Source of the DNA: Rhizobium sp. R711
Lineage (GTDB): Bacteria > Pseudomonadota > Alphaproteobacteria > Rhizobiales > Rhizobiaceae
Assembly: GCF_002211365.1 (NCBI RefSeq)
Contig: NZ_LOKZ01000003.1
Span: 62,001 to 126,000, forward strand
Length of the DNA stretch: 64,000 bases
Reading direction: 5' to 3'
Shown here: piece after piece, positions 9,420-18,904 of the stretch
Layout: the number at the start of each line of letters is the position of its first letter
Position numbering within the stretch: the stretch's first letter is position 1
Position numbers and translations under genes: made by a program
Notes under the pieces: model-generated
What the model saw: only the letters and a program-made list of their open reading frames with translations
Told to the model about the DNA's origin: nothing
The model's database searches: none

Positions 9420-10682
9420 TTGTTTAAGAGGGTATGGCCCGCGACGGTGATATCCGGGTGGCGGTGGACAAGAGTTGCGGGTGCGTTCGCCGCTGTGGCG
9501 GCGATGGCTTTTGTGTGTCTTCCGGACGGGAGAGCAAATGATGCGACCAAGGTCGAGCCTTTGCTCGCCTATGGTGCCCGCATCATCGGCGACGACGCAC
9601 GCACCCGCATCGTCATCGATTTCGATCGGGCCCCGGACTTTTCGATCCATTACATTGCCAATCCCGAACGCGTCGTGATTGATCTGCCCGCGACGGCTTT
9701 CGGGTTCCCAACCGGCGACCTCGAGGCGAGGGGGCTTTTCAAGGACATCCGTTACGGCAAGATGGACGAGGACAGCGCGCGCATCGTGCTGACGGCCAAA
9801 AAGCCAGTGAAAATGGAAGTCGCCAAGGTTCAGGCGGACGAGGACGGTAAGGGGCAGCGTCTCGTCCTTGATGCCGCGATGACGGACAAGGACAAGTTCG
9901 CAGAACTGGTCAAGGCTCAATCGTGGAGTGATCCCTCGTCTCAACAGACGACCAGCGTCATTCCTGCCCCGGAGAAGCCGGCCGACGGGGATTTCATCAT
10001 TGCTGTCGACGCTGGTCACGGCGGGATCGACACAGGCGCGATTGGCGTCGATACCAAGACGCAAGAGAAGGACGTAACGCTCGCCTTTGCCAAGGCGCTG
10101 ACCGACCGTCTCAACCGCGAGTCGGGCATCAAGGCGTTTCTGACGCGAAGCGACGACTCGTTCCTGTCGCTTTCCGAGCGTGTGGAGATCGCCCGTCAGA
10201 ACCATGCCGGCCTCTTCATTTCGATGCACGCCGACACCTTGAAGCAGAAGGATATTCGCGGCGCGACAGTGTACACGATTTCCGACCGGGCCTCGGACAA
10301 GCTCGCGGCCGATCTTGCCGATCGCGAAAACCTCTCGGACCAGATTGCCGGCAAGGAGACCGTAGCCGAGCCTCCCGAAGTCGCCGACATTCTGCTCGAC
10401 CTGACGCGCCGCGAAACGCAGGCTTTTTCGATTTCGCTCGCAGAGAGCGTCCTCGCGTCTTTCAAGGATCAGGTGGGAACGATCAACAATCCGCATCGCC
10501 ATGCCGGCTTCCGCGTCCTTCAGGCGCCGGATGTGCCGTCTATCCTGTTGGAATTGGGCTTTCTTTCGAACAAGGACGACGAAAAACTCCTGCTCGACGA
10601 CGCCTGGCGGGGGAGGATGGCGGACCTTTTGACGGAGGCGGTAAAACACTATCGCACGGCGATGGTTGCAAATGGTGGCTGA
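9420..10682 (+). CDS. amiC: N-acetylmuramoyl-L-alanine amidase with AMIN domain
   Basis: A 420-residue periplasmic amidase that cleaves the glycan-peptide bond of murein, mainly at division. Order: signal peptide (residues about 15-40), AMIN domain for envelope targeting (about 45-155), linker, Amidase_3 catalytic domain (about 190-412). The zinc/catalytic residues are present: His200 (VDAGHGG), Glu216 (QEKDV), His270 (SMHAD) and Glu378 (LLELGF). The start chosen is TTG at 9420, with AAGGTG about 11 bases upstream; no ATG fits better before the signal peptide. It precedes the PBP1a gene by about 240 bases, so a murein hydrolase and a murein synthase sit together. The symbol is by family. Confidence 0.92.
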   Translation: MFKRVWPATVISGWRWTRVAGAFAAVAAMAFVCLPDGRANDATKVEPLLAYGARIIGDDARTRIVIDFDRAPDFSIHYIANPERVVIDLPATAFGFPTGDLEARGLFKDIRYGKMDEDSARIVLTAKKPVKMEVAKVQADEDGKGQRLVLDAAMTDKDKFAELVKAQSWSDPSSQQTTSVIPAPEKPADGDFIIAVDAGHGGIDTGAIGVDTKTQEKDVTLAFAKALTDRLNRESGIKAFLTRSDDSFLSLSERVEIARQNHAGLFISMHADTLKQKDIRGATVYTISDRASDKLAADLADRENLSDQIAGKETVAEPPEVADILLDLTRRETQAFSISLAESVLASFKDQVGTINNPHRHAGFRVLQAPDVPSILLELGFLSNKDDEKLLLDDAWRGRMADLLTEAVKHYRTAMVANGG

Positions 10683-10925
10683 TGTCGGTCGTGGCGCAGA
10701 TGTGACACTCGCTTGGGTAACACAATTGCAATCTGGGAATAGTGCTCCAAGGCCCTATTTTACTCACATTCACGCCGTTACTCAGCCTTATGTTTCCAAA
10801 GGTGAAACGGAATCGGCTTGTGGCGAAAACGCTCATGGAGTAAGTCGCCCATCGTGCAAGATGCCCCGATCCATGCGATTGTTATGCTCGCGCCGATCGA
10901 TGATTGAGATACCGGTAGCTTAAAT

Positions 10926-13373
10926 ATGATTAGACTTCTTGGATATTTCTTCGGAGTGGCTTGCGTCCTGTTCCTGGGCGTGGCGGCTGTTGTTGCCATC
11001 TACTTGGCAACTGTCACGAAGGATCTTCCTGATTACGCAGTGCTGAGCAGCTATGAGCCGCCGGTGACGACCCGCGTACATGCAGGCAACGGCGCGCTGA
11101 TGGCGGAGTACGCAAAGGAGCGCAGACTTTTCCTGCCGATCCAGGCTGTTCCCGATCGCGTTAAGGCTGCATTCCTGTCTGCTGAAGATAAGAATTTCTA
11201 CCAGCATCCCGGAATCGACGTTACCGGTTTCGCGCGTGCCGTGGTCGCTTATCTGACGGGCGGCCCGACGCAGGGTGGTTCGACAATTACTCAGCAGGTT
11301 GCCAAGAACTTCCTGCTTTCCAGCGAACAGACGATGGAGCGCAAGGCGAAGGAAGCGATCCTCTCCTTCCGCATCGAACAGGCCTACAGCAAGGACAAGA
11401 TCCTTGAGTTGTATCTGAATGAGATCTTCTTCGGCCTGAATTCCTACGGCATTGCGAGCGCCTCGCTCACCTATTTCAATAAATCGGTGAACGAGCTGAC
11501 GATCGCCGACGCGGCCTACCTTGCCTCCCTGCCGAAGGGCCCGGCCAATTATCATCCCTTCCGCCATCCCGAAGCAGCGGTCACCCGCCGCAACTGGGTT
11601 ATCGATCGCATGGTCGAGAATGGCTATGTCAGCCAGTCCGATGGCGCTGAGGCCAAGAAGCAGCCGCTCGGTGTCACCGGTCGCAGCAGCGGGCCCTCGC
11701 TCTTTGCATCCAGCTATTTCGCCGAGGCGGTCCGGCGCCAGCTGATCGACCAGTACGGTGAAAAGATGCTGTACGAGGGCGGCCTGTCTGTTCGCACCTC
11801 CTTTGATCCGGCGCTGCAGGTCTTTGCGCGCAAGGCCCTTCAGGATGGCCTCACGAACTATGACGAGCGCCGTGGCTTCCACGGCCCGATCAAGCAGATC
11901 GATACGACGGCTGATTGGGGCAAGGCGCTGGCCGATATTCCGGCGCTGACCGACGTGCCCGAGTGGCGATTGGCTGTTGTACTGGCGGTATCCGACGACA
12001 GCGTCGACATCGGGCTGCAGCCGCCGAAGGATGGTGCCGGGAAGATTCCCGCAGAGCGCGAGCGCGGTGTTATCCAGGCCAAGGACATGCAGTGGGCATA
12101 CCGCTCGGCTGTTGGCCGTAAGACCGCGAAGTCGCCAGCGGGTGTCCTGTCCGCGGGCGATGTGGTCTACGTCGAGCGGCTGGGTGACGAGGGGTCGAAT
12201 TCCTATCGACTTCACCAGCCGCCGAAAGTCGAGGGTGGCTTGGTGGCCATGGATCCGAAAACCGGCCGCGTGCTTGCTATGGTCGGCGGGTTCTCCTATG
12301 CGCAGTCGGAATTCAACCGTGCAACCCAAGCGATGCGCCAGCCGGGATCATCCTTCAAGCCGTTTGTCTACGCCGCGGCCATGGATAATGGCTATACGCC
12401 GGCTTCGGTCGTCAGCGACGATCCGCTCTCGATCCAGACCGGCAATGGCCAAGTATGGGCGCCAGACAACTATGAAGGCGAGGGCGGTGGCGCCAATACG
12501 CTTCGCTTCGCTATCGAGCATTCGCGGAACCGCATGACGGTCCGCCTTGCCAACGACCTCGGCATGAATACCGTTGCCGAATACGCCGAGCGCTTTGGTA
12601 TCTATGATCACATGATGCCGGTTCTCGCGATGTCGCTGGGTTCTGGCGAGACGACGGTTATGCGCATGGTGTCGGCCTATTCGGTCATCGCCAATGGCGG
12701 CAAGCAGATCAAGCCGACGCTGATTGACCGGATTCAGGACCGTTACGGCAAGACGATCTTCAAGCACGAGGAGCGCGTCTGCGAGGGCTGCAATGCCAGC
12801 GATTGGCAGAACCAGGACGAGCCCAATGTCGTCGATAATCGTGAAACGGTTCTCGATCCGATGACCTCCTATCAGATCACCTCGATGTTGCAGGGCGTCA
12901 TCCAGCGCGGCACCGCAGCCGGCAAGATCGATCTCGGTGGGCGTGATGTTGCGGGCAAAACCGGTACTACCAACGATGAAAAGGATGCATGGTTCGTTGG
13001 CTTCACGCCGGACCTCGTTGCCGGCCTGTACATCGGCTTCGATTCGCCTTCGACACTCGGCCGCGGCGGTACTGGTGGCTCGCTGTCGGCGCCGATTTTC
13101 AACGAATTCATGCAGGCAGCCGTCAAGGATATGCCCGAGTCGAAGTTCGTCATTCCTGCCGGCATGAACCTTATTCCGATCGATCGTAAGACCGGCATGG
13201 CTGCCGCGCAGGGTGATCCGAATACGATCATTGAAGCTTTCAAGCCGGGCACCGGTCCCGCTGACAGCCTCTCGGTTATCGGCATGGACAGCACGATGGC
13301 GCCAGAGGAAATTCTTAGAACCTCTCCACAGGCCAACCAGGCCGTGCAGTCCGGCGCCGGCGGGCTCTACTAA
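10926..13373 (+). CDS. mrcA: Penicillin-binding protein 1A (bifunctional murein synthase)
   Basis: An 815-residue class A PBP that polymerises glycan strands and cross-links peptides in the periplasm, held by one N-terminal membrane helix (residues 5-28). The GT51 domain has Glu87 in SAEDKNFYQHPG and the GGSTITQQ motif at 117-124. An OB-like insert region (about 320-430) separates it from the transpeptidase domain, which has the three signature motifs: Ser475-x-x-Lys478 (GSSFK), SRN at 533-535 and KTGT at 678-681. Full length for the family. A strong terminator follows the stop by 15 bases, so prfB is transcribed separately. Confidence 0.96.
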   Translation: MIRLLGYFFGVACVLFLGVAAVVAIYLATVTKDLPDYAVLSSYEPPVTTRVHAGNGALMAEYAKERRLFLPIQAVPDRVKAAFLSAEDKNFYQHPGIDVTGFARAVVAYLTGGPTQGGSTITQQVAKNFLLSSEQTMERKAKEAILSFRIEQAYSKDKILELYLNEIFFGLNSYGIASASLTYFNKSVNELTIADAAYLASLPKGPANYHPFRHPEAAVTRRNWVIDRMVENGYVSQSDGAEAKKQPLGVTGRSSGPSLFASSYFAEAVRRQLIDQYGEKMLYEGGLSVRTSFDPALQVFARKALQDGLTNYDERRGFHGPIKQIDTTADWGKALADIPALTDVPEWRLAVVLAVSDDSVDIGLQPPKDGAGKIPAERERGVIQAKDMQWAYRSAVGRKTAKSPAGVLSAGDVVYVERLGDEGSNSYRLHQPPKVEGGLVAMDPKTGRVLAMVGGFSYAQSEFNRATQAMRQPGSSFKPFVYAAAMDNGYTPASVVSDDPLSIQTGNGQVWAPDNYEGEGGGANTLRFAIEHSRNRMTVRLANDLGMNTVAEYAERFGIYDHMMPVLAMSLGSGETTVMRMVSAYSVIANGGKQIKPTLIDRIQDRYGKTIFKHEERVCEGCNASDWQNQDEPNVVDNRETVLDPMTSYQITSMLQGVIQRGTAAGKIDLGGRDVAGKTGTTNDEKDAWFVGFTPDLVAGLYIGFDSPSTLGRGGTGGSLSAPIFNEFMQAAVKDMPESKFVIPAGMNLIPIDRKTGMAAAQGDPNTIIEAFKPGTGPADSLSVIGMDSTMAPEEILRTSPQANQAVQSGAGGLY

Positions 13374-13388
13374 CCTTCCTCCGAACAG

Positions 13389-13434
13389 TTGTGGCGGCTG
13401 CGGCTCTTTACATCCGCAGCCGCCACAATTATTT
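13389..13434 (+). terminator. Rho-independent terminator after mrcA
   Basis: A 15-bp perfect stem (13389-13403 with 13414-13428) with a 10-base loop is followed by TTATTT. It lies between the mrcA stop and the prfB start. Confidence 0.85.
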
Positions 13435-13472
13435 GACGGGCAACTTTCGAAGCAACGCAAAGAAGCAGGAAA

Positions 13473-14604
13473 ATGCGAGCGGAAATCCAGAATATGGTCG
13501 ATGAAACCAAGCAGGCTATCACCCTGCTGAGGAGGCATCTTTGACTGGGACCAGGCGATAAGACGACTGGACTGGTTGAATAACAAGGCAGAGGATCCGA
13601 ACCTCTGGAACGATGCGCAGGAAGCGCAAAAGCTGATGCGCGAGCGCCAGCAGCTGGATGACGGCATCAATGGCGTCCGTGGTCTCGAGCAGGAGCTCAA
13701 CGACAATATCGAGCTCATCGAGATGGGCGAGGAAGAGGGCGACGAAAGCGTCGTCAAGGAGGCTGAGGACGCGCTGAAGGGTTTGAAGGCCGAAGCCGCG
13801 CGCCGCCAGGTCGAAGCGATGCTTTCCGGCGAGGCCGACAGTAACGACACCTATCTCGAAGTCCACTCCGGCGCAGGCGGCACGGAAAGCCAGGACTGGG
13901 CCAACATGCTGCTGCGCATGTACACCCGCTGGGCTGAACGTCAGCGCTTCAAGGTCGAGCTTCTCGAAGTTCACGATGGCGAAGAAGCGGGCATCAAGTC
14001 GGCGACCCTGCTGGTCAAGGGCCACAATGCCTATGGCTGGCTGAAGACGGAATCGGGCGTTCACCGCCTCGTTCGTATCTCGCCTTACGACAGCAACGCG
14101 CGCCGCCACACGTCCTTCTCGTCGATCTGGGTCTATCCCGTCGTCGATGACTCGATCAACATCGACATCAACGAAAGCGATTGCCGTATCGACACCTACC
14201 GCTCGTCTGGCGCCGGCGGTCAGCACGTCAACACGACCGACTCGGCGGTGCGCATCACGCACATCCCGACCGGCATCGTTGTCGCTTGCCAGCAGGAGCG
14301 CTCACAGCACAAGAACCGCGCCAAGGCGTGGGATATGCTGCGCGCCCGCATGTATGAAGCGGAACTGAAGAAGCGCGAAGAAGCGGCGAACGCGGAAGCG
14401 GCCTCAAAAACCGACATCGGCTGGGGCCACCAGATCCGTTCCTACGTGCTGCAGCCCTATCAGTTGGTCAAGGACCTGCGCACCGGTGTGGCAAGCACGG
14501 CGCCGGGCGATGTTCTCGATGGAGAACTCAACGAGTTCATGGAGGCAGCTCTCGCCCACCGCATCAGCGGCAAGCCGGACGCGGTCGTCGACGACGTCGA
14601 GTAA
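13473..14604 (+). CDS. prfB: Peptide chain release factor 2 (programmed +1 frameshift)
   Basis: RF2 reads UGA and UAA stop codons. The protein is made from 13473-13541 joined to 13543-14604 (376 residues). The first 23 codons end in CTT followed by an in-frame TGA at 13542; skipping one T continues as [14 protein letters not shown] and on through the full protein. The GGQ peptidyl-hydrolysis motif (SGAGGQHVN) is present. The stop-codon recognition region reads [15 protein letters not shown], with SPY where the classical RF2 tripeptide is SPF, a conservative change. Level is set by RF2 itself: when RF2 is scarce, the ribosome pauses at UGA and shifts. Confidence 0.97.
13530..13545 (+). promoter_or_regulatory. 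RF2 autoregulatory +1 frameshift site
   Basis: An internal Shine-Dalgarno AGGAGG (13530-13535) lies three bases before CTT TGA C (13539-13545), the same arrangement and spacing as in E. coli prfB. Confidence 0.95.
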
Positions 14605-14691
14605 ACGCATTTTTGCCCTCTCGGAATCCAAGGTTATTCCGAGGGGCGCCTCCGCTGCGTGCTACCTTTTTATCAGTAGAGACCGCGCAGG

Positions 14692-15207
14692 CTAGTTGCT
14701 TGCTTTGCCGACGGTAACCTCACCGAACTCATCGATGACGACGGTCCAAGTCTCCGATTCCACGTCCGGATCGGTCTTCAGATAGACCATTGCAAAAAGC
14801 CCCGGCTCCTTGAGCATGCCGGAGGAGTTTTCGGGACGGATGTCGGTGACATAGGGCTTGAGCTCGTTGAGTTCGCGCAATTCCACGGTAGAGGCGATGG
14901 AGGGTTCAGCGTCGCCCTGCTCGATCTGTTGCAGATAGATCTTGGCCGTGCGATCCACTTGCCTGACGGCAAACAGCTTGTAATAGCCGTGGCGCGGTTT
15001 TGCCGGAGCGGCAGCTGCCGGCGCGGCCTGAGGCGCCGATGGTGCCCGTTGGACGGCGGGTGCCGTACCATCGTCTTCCCAGTAACCCGTGCTGGTCGCG
15101 AATATGATCGAAGCCGGCAGGATTGCGTCTTCTGCCGCAGCGCCTCGAGCGCAGAACGTGGATGCGGCGAGAAGCAAGGCACAAAGCGTCGTTCGTCGCA
15201 GGCTCAT
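14692..15207 (-). CDS. Secreted hypothetical protein after nadK
   Basis: About 171 residues from the ATG at 15207, which has GAGGA at the right distance; the longer frame up to 15231 overlaps nadK and has no better signal. It has a signal peptide (LRRTTLCALLLAASTFCARGAAA), then a Pro/Ala-rich linker, then a globular C-terminus without a motif I know. It starts one base after the nadK stop, so the two are surely cotranscribed and probably translationally coupled. Periplasmic location is inferred; function unknown. Confidence 0.75.
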   Translation of the reverse strand: MSLRRTTLCALLLAASTFCARGAAAEDAILPASIIFATSTGYWEDDGTAPAVQRAPSAPQAAPAAAAPAKPRHGYYKLFAVRQVDRTAKIYLQQIEQGDAEPSIASTVELRELNELKPYVTDIRPENSSGMLKEPGLFAMVYLKTDPDVESETWTVVIDEFGEVTVGKASN

Positions 15208-15208
15208 G

Positions 15209-15982
15209 TTAGTCCTCAAACTGCTCGGCAAGAATACGATCGGACCAGGTTCGATCGGGATCGGAGAGAATGCGGGCCGTCGTATGTTCCGATTGCGCGA
15301 TACGAATATGAAGCACCGATTTCACTTCCATGTTGTCTGCAACCGCATTGACCGGGCGTTTCTCCGCCTCGAGGATATGAATATCGACCGTCACCTTGTT
15401 TGGCAGAAGCGCGCCGCGCCAGCGTCGCGGACGGAACGCGCTGACGGGGGTCATCGCCAGCAGGGGGGCGTCAAGCGGCAGGATCGGGCCATGGGCGGAG
15501 AGATTATACGCCGTCGAACCCGCCGGCGTCGCCACCATCAGACCATCGCAGATGAGTTCGTCGAGCCGGACAACGCCGTCCACCTCGACCCGTAGCTTGG
15601 CGGCCTGATAGGATTGCCGGAACAACGATACTTCGTTGATGGCAAGCGCCGTCGAATTCGTGCCGTCTGAATTCGCTGTCGTCATCTGCAAGGGGTGAAA
15701 GGCGTTTTCCACGGCCGCGCAGATACGATCCTGCAGTTTCTCCGTTCGGTAGTCGTTCATGAGGAAGCCGATGGAGCCGCGATTCATACCGTAGACAAGT
15801 TTGCCCGAGTTCATCGTGTTGTGCAGCGTCTGCAGCATGAAGCCGTCACCGCCGAGGGCGACGATCACGTCGGCATCATCAGGGGGCACGTCGCCATAAA
15901 TGGCAATCAATTCTTCCCGAGCCGCCAGCGCCTCGGTTGCCGAGGAGGCAAGGAAGGAAAGCGTCTGAAATGAACGGCCCAT
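15209..15982 (-). CDS. nadK: NAD kinase
   Basis: A 257-residue cytosolic enzyme that phosphorylates NAD to NADP. The family motifs are visible: GGDG at residues 44-47 (Asp46 catalytic), GMNRGSIGFLMN, the AINE segment and the TPAGSTAYN loop. The length matches the short proteobacterial form. It starts a minus-strand pair with the secreted protein downstream. Confidence 0.95.
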   Translation of the reverse strand: MGRSFQTLSFLASSATEALAAREELIAIYGDVPPDDADVIVALGGDGFMLQTLHNTMNSGKLVYGMNRGSIGFLMNDYRTEKLQDRICAAVENAFHPLQMTTANSDGTNSTALAINEVSLFRQSYQAAKLRVEVDGVVRLDELICDGLMVATPAGSTAYNLSAHGPILPLDAPLLAMTPVSAFRPRRWRGALLPNKVTVDIHILEAEKRPVNAVADNMEVKSVLHIRIAQSEHTTARILSDPDRTWSDRILAEQFED

Positions 15983-16264
15983 GTAATTCCTTTGTCGTAT
16001 TCAACGAACGATAACATAGTCTTGGCGTCTAGGCGCCAACAAAAGCCGATTTTGTCAAGTGCATCTGCGGCACTGGCTGGAGCCAAGGTCGGATTGAACG
16101 GTCGCGTTCAGGCGAAAAGGCATTGAAGGCAGGCCCTCAATCAGCGATTCTCTGTCGGTACCGTGCGTATTCCGATGAAGCCGGCCAGCGTTCCGATTTG
16201 AAGCCGGCCATTTCTCGGACTGATCCTGGGTCTCGTTGATGTTTGGATCGGGTTTTGTTTCAGG

Positions 16265-17018
16265 TCAAGCGTGCGGTGTTCCAGACGCTATTGGCGAACG
16301 CTGTTTTCGCATGCTCTCGCCAGTGAGATCGATGCGATAGGCATTGTGAACAAGGCGGTCCAGGATGGCATCGGCGAGCGTTGGATTTGCTATGATTTCC
16401 CACCAGCGATCCAGGGGCACCTGACTGGTGACGATCGTTGATCGACGCTCGTAGCGGTCTTCGATGATCTCGAGAAGATCACGCCGCTGATCATCGTTGA
16501 GCTTTTCTGGTCCCCAGTCATCGAGGATCAGCAGGTCGATCTTGGCGAGAGATTTGAGGATCCTGCCGTAGCGCCCGTCACCTCTTGCAAGTGCGAGCGT
16601 GGCGAACAGCCGCGGAACCCGGTGGTATGCGACGGAGAAATCTTCGCGGCATGCCTTGTGGCCGAGGGCGCAGGCAAGCCAACTTTTACCGACGCCGGCT
16701 GGCCCGGTGACGAGGAGACTGTGGTGCTTACGGATCCAGTCGCAGCCAGCAAGCGCCATGAATAGATTGCGATCGAGACCGCGGGCCGCACGAAAGTCGG
16801 CATTCTCGATCTGTGCATCATGGCGAAGCTTGGCAGCCCTGGCGCGGGCTTCGAAGCTTCTGGCGGCGCATGGTAGCCTCACGCTCGAGCAGTAGGGCAA
16901 GCCATTCTCCATGCTCGAGGCCGCGCGCCTCGGATTGTGCGTCGAGTTCCTGGAAGGCTGTGGCCATGCCGTGAAGGCCGAGTTCGTGCAGCATGTTGAT
17001 GGTCGGATGGATCAGCAT
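16265..17018 (-). pseudogene. istB: istB, IS21 helper ATPase, frameshifted
   Basis: The first part (start 17018, MLIHPTINMLHELGL) reads to ATMRRQK and then leaves the family at about 16865. The rest continues in another frame as SFEARARAAKLRHDAQ to the end at 16265. This second part has Walker A GPAGVGKS and Walker B LLILDDWG. A gain of one base or loss of two near AAGCTTCGAAGC explains the break. The ATPase would load the IstA transposase on target DNA; here it cannot be made whole. Confidence 0.85.
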
Positions 17019-17030
17019 AGGTTTGTCTCC

Positions 17031-17660
17031 TCAATGAAAGTAATCAGGGCCACGCAGATTGGCGTGATCGACAATGGCAGTCGGTTCGGTGGAATGGCGT
17101 GCGGCTTTGTGGTTGGCCAAGAGCGACGCAATGCTCTTGCAGTTCAGCCCACCGATCTCGACAGCGCGTGCTGATACAGCTTCGGCCCGATTGCGTTCGA
17201 TATCGCGAAACAGGCGAAGCACACCCAGGCATGTTCGAAAGCCCTGTTCGGGATGTGGGCGACTGGCAAGGATTGCGATCACCAGACCTTCTGTCTGTGG
17301 CCCGATGGATGCGCCCCAGCGCCGGAAACGATCCGGTGTCCACTCTGCATATCGCCGGTGAGAGCTGGGCATGTGATCCGGATCTGTTCCATGGCGAGGA
17401 CCGCCATAGCGGCGCTGATGGGCGGCGACGCGCTTGCCGCGGTGGAAGATCTCGATGGTGCGTGCTGTTGCCCTCAGATCGACCTGCTGGCGAATGAGAC
17501 TGTGCGGCACGGAATAGAGGAAGGTTTTGAACTCGACGTGGTAATCCGTCGAGACGCGGGCCAAACGCCATTCGGCGAACTCGTAGTCTTCACTCGGAAG
17601 GCTGGCGAGCGCGGCACGTTCGACACTCTCAAACAGTTGCCGGCGACTGACGCCCAGGCG
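17031..17660 (-). pseudogene. istA: istA, IS21 transposase, C-terminal fragment
   Basis: About 209 residues of IstA remain, from RLGVSRRQLFES to the natural end DHANLRGPDYFH. The block HMPSSHRRYAEWTPDR and the tract PHPEQGFRTCLGVLRL are characteristic. The DNA-binding and DDE catalytic parts upstream are gone. It ends 12 bases before the istB start, the normal IS21 order. Confidence 0.82.
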
Positions 17661-17779
17661 AGGCGCTGGCGCAGGAGATTGTGCGTCGCGTCGGCAAGGA
17701 CCGGAGCTTCCGCGTCCGCCTTCCGAGCGGCAGCAAGGACGCAAACGAATGCGGTCCTGCTTGGGGCGACCAGGCGAGC

Positions 17780-18255
17780 CTAAGACTCGGTCCCTGATCC
17801 ATGCTCTTCCAGCCACTGCTCTTCAGTGACGGGCCGCGCGCCAACGACAAAGCCAACTTGGCGTTCACGTCGAGATCGAGCCGGTCGCCATAGACTTTCG
17901 GACGCATCTTCGCAGCCATCCACTGCCGCCTCTTGATCCGAATGTCGGAGCGGCGCATTGCTTCACCGTTCTCAACCCACCGGGTGTCTTCGCCGAAGTT
18001 CTTTTCCATCCAGTCGTTGGAGCCATCATCAGCGATATCAAGCATCTCGTCGAAGAGGGTGTCGGCCTGCGCTTCTCGCGCGAGCGCGTACTTGGTCCGG
18101 AAAGACGAATAGCGCTCGTCAGCAAGCCAACTGAAAACAGTCGACTTCGATGGCATGTCCTCGTCGCGGCAGATGCTTCGGAGGCTCTTTCCGTCTGCGA
18201 TCATCTCGCAAATCTTGGATGCCAACTCTTCTGTGTAATCGCTGGGTCTGCTCAT
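17780..18255 (-). pseudogene. Phage terminase small subunit, probably frameshifted near the end
   Basis: From ATG 18255 the frame reads MSRPSDYTEELASKICEMIA, a helix-turn-helix segment with the SKSTVFSWLA recognition pattern, and then the RRQWMAAKMRPKVYGDRL block seen in terminase small subunits of rhizobial phages, which bind DNA to start packaging. At about 17850-17860 the frame drifts. One frame over, the protein continues as GARPVTEEQWLEEHGSGTES and stops at 17780, which looks like the true C-terminus, so one base was probably lost. No large terminase gene follows; an IS21 remnant starts about 120 bases on. Confidence 0.72.
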
Positions 18256-18383
18256 GTTCTCTCGCCCTCTGATCGGCTGGAGTTGGTGCACCCTGTGGAT
18301 AGTGCGGATTGCATTGCGAGAGCCTTGCGATTCACAGTTTCGTCTCGTCTTATTTCGTCGGCACCTAACGGAGACCGCCGCAA

Positions 18384-18617
18384 ATGTTCCTTCGACTCTC
18401 TGACGAAGAACGGTCCTTCTTCGTAAACATGAATAAGGTGGTTCAAATCCTGCGATATTCAGATGATCCGAGGGATTTCACAAACCTGATCACCAACGCC
18501 CCGAACAAGAGCGGCGGATATGTGACTATCCTGGTAAAGGAGACGCTTTTGCAGATCGCAGACCTAATGGATATCGAGCGGCAGCGTCTTGCCCACATGA
18601 AAAAGGCCTCCATCTAG
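18384..18617 (+). CDS. Small hypothetical protein of the island
   Basis: A 77-residue frame, MFLRLSDEERSFFVNMNKVV..., with a mixed alpha/beta pattern and no motif known to me. A GGAG lies about 10 bases before the ATG. It is divergent from the terminase gene across about 130 bases, the layout of an early or regulatory phage gene, but that is inference. Confidence 0.5.
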   Translation: MFLRLSDEERSFFVNMNKVVQILRYSDDPRDFTNLITNAPNKSGGYVTILVKETLLQIADLMDIERQRLAHMKKASI

Positions 18618-18700
18618 GAACGCTACGCCAAACTCTTCGTCCGCCGGATAAAGGTCTCGCCCCGCCACCCCGCAATACCTGAACACCTGCGGTTCCGGCT

Positions 18701-18784
18701 TTACCTGCTCCTGCTTGAGAGGAAGCAAGCGAGGACTGTGGCGCCGAGGGTGAGAGTGATGAGGATGGCGAGGGCGAGGGTCAT
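18701..18784 (-). CDS. 27-residue single-helix membrane peptide
   Basis: MTLALAILITLTLGATVLAC followed by a short Ser/Arg tail: one membrane helix. Its ATG overlaps the stop of the preceding 40-residue frame (ATGA at 18781-18784), which suggests coupled translation. It is the third member of a packed minus-strand set. A role in phage lysis is possible but unproven. Confidence 0.4.
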   Translation of the reverse strand: MTLALAILITLTLGATVLACFLSSRSR

Positions 18785-18903
18785 GCGTCTGCCGGACGGA
18801 TTCCGATGGCCAGAAGAAGACGTCCCCAGAATGAGAGAAAACGCGCGCGTCCACTGTCGGAGATCATCAGAATGTCATCCGCCTTTTTGTGGAATCTCGT
18901 CAT
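18781..18903 (-). CDS. 40-residue amphipathic/basic protein
   Basis: MTRFHKKADDILMISDSGRA, then a hydrophobic segment FWGRLLLAIGI near the C-terminus. The start is one base after the stop of the 63-residue gene, whose last codons (GAGGAAGGAGAG) supply its ribosome binding site. It overlaps the next frame by ATGA. No family known to me; the coupling is the main evidence that it is a gene. Confidence 0.45.
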   Translation of the reverse strand: MTRFHKKADDILMISDSGRARFLSFWGRLLLAIGIRPADA

Positions 18904-18904
18904 C

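Larger units (their letters stand above)
16153..17660 (-). mobile_element. IS21-family element remnant
   Basis: Holds a frameshifted istB and the last third of istA. Left of istB lies a terminus-like stretch beginning TGTCGGTACC (about 16153), with two tandem repeats of a TTCCGAT...GAAGCCGGCCA unit (16169-16187 and 16190-16210), as IS21 ends carry. The other end and the istA N-terminus are missing; at about 17660 the sequence passes into unrecognised DNA and then a phage gene. The element is dead. Confidence 0.8.

Noticed and set aside
10920..12329. 469-codon frame opposite mrcA
   Set aside because: Shadow of the PBP1a gene, whose motifs are all in place.
16000..16152. Possible attachment repeat matching the tRNA-Thr end
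   Set aside because: I looked for the tRNA T-arm and 3' sequence at the nadK side and saw none.
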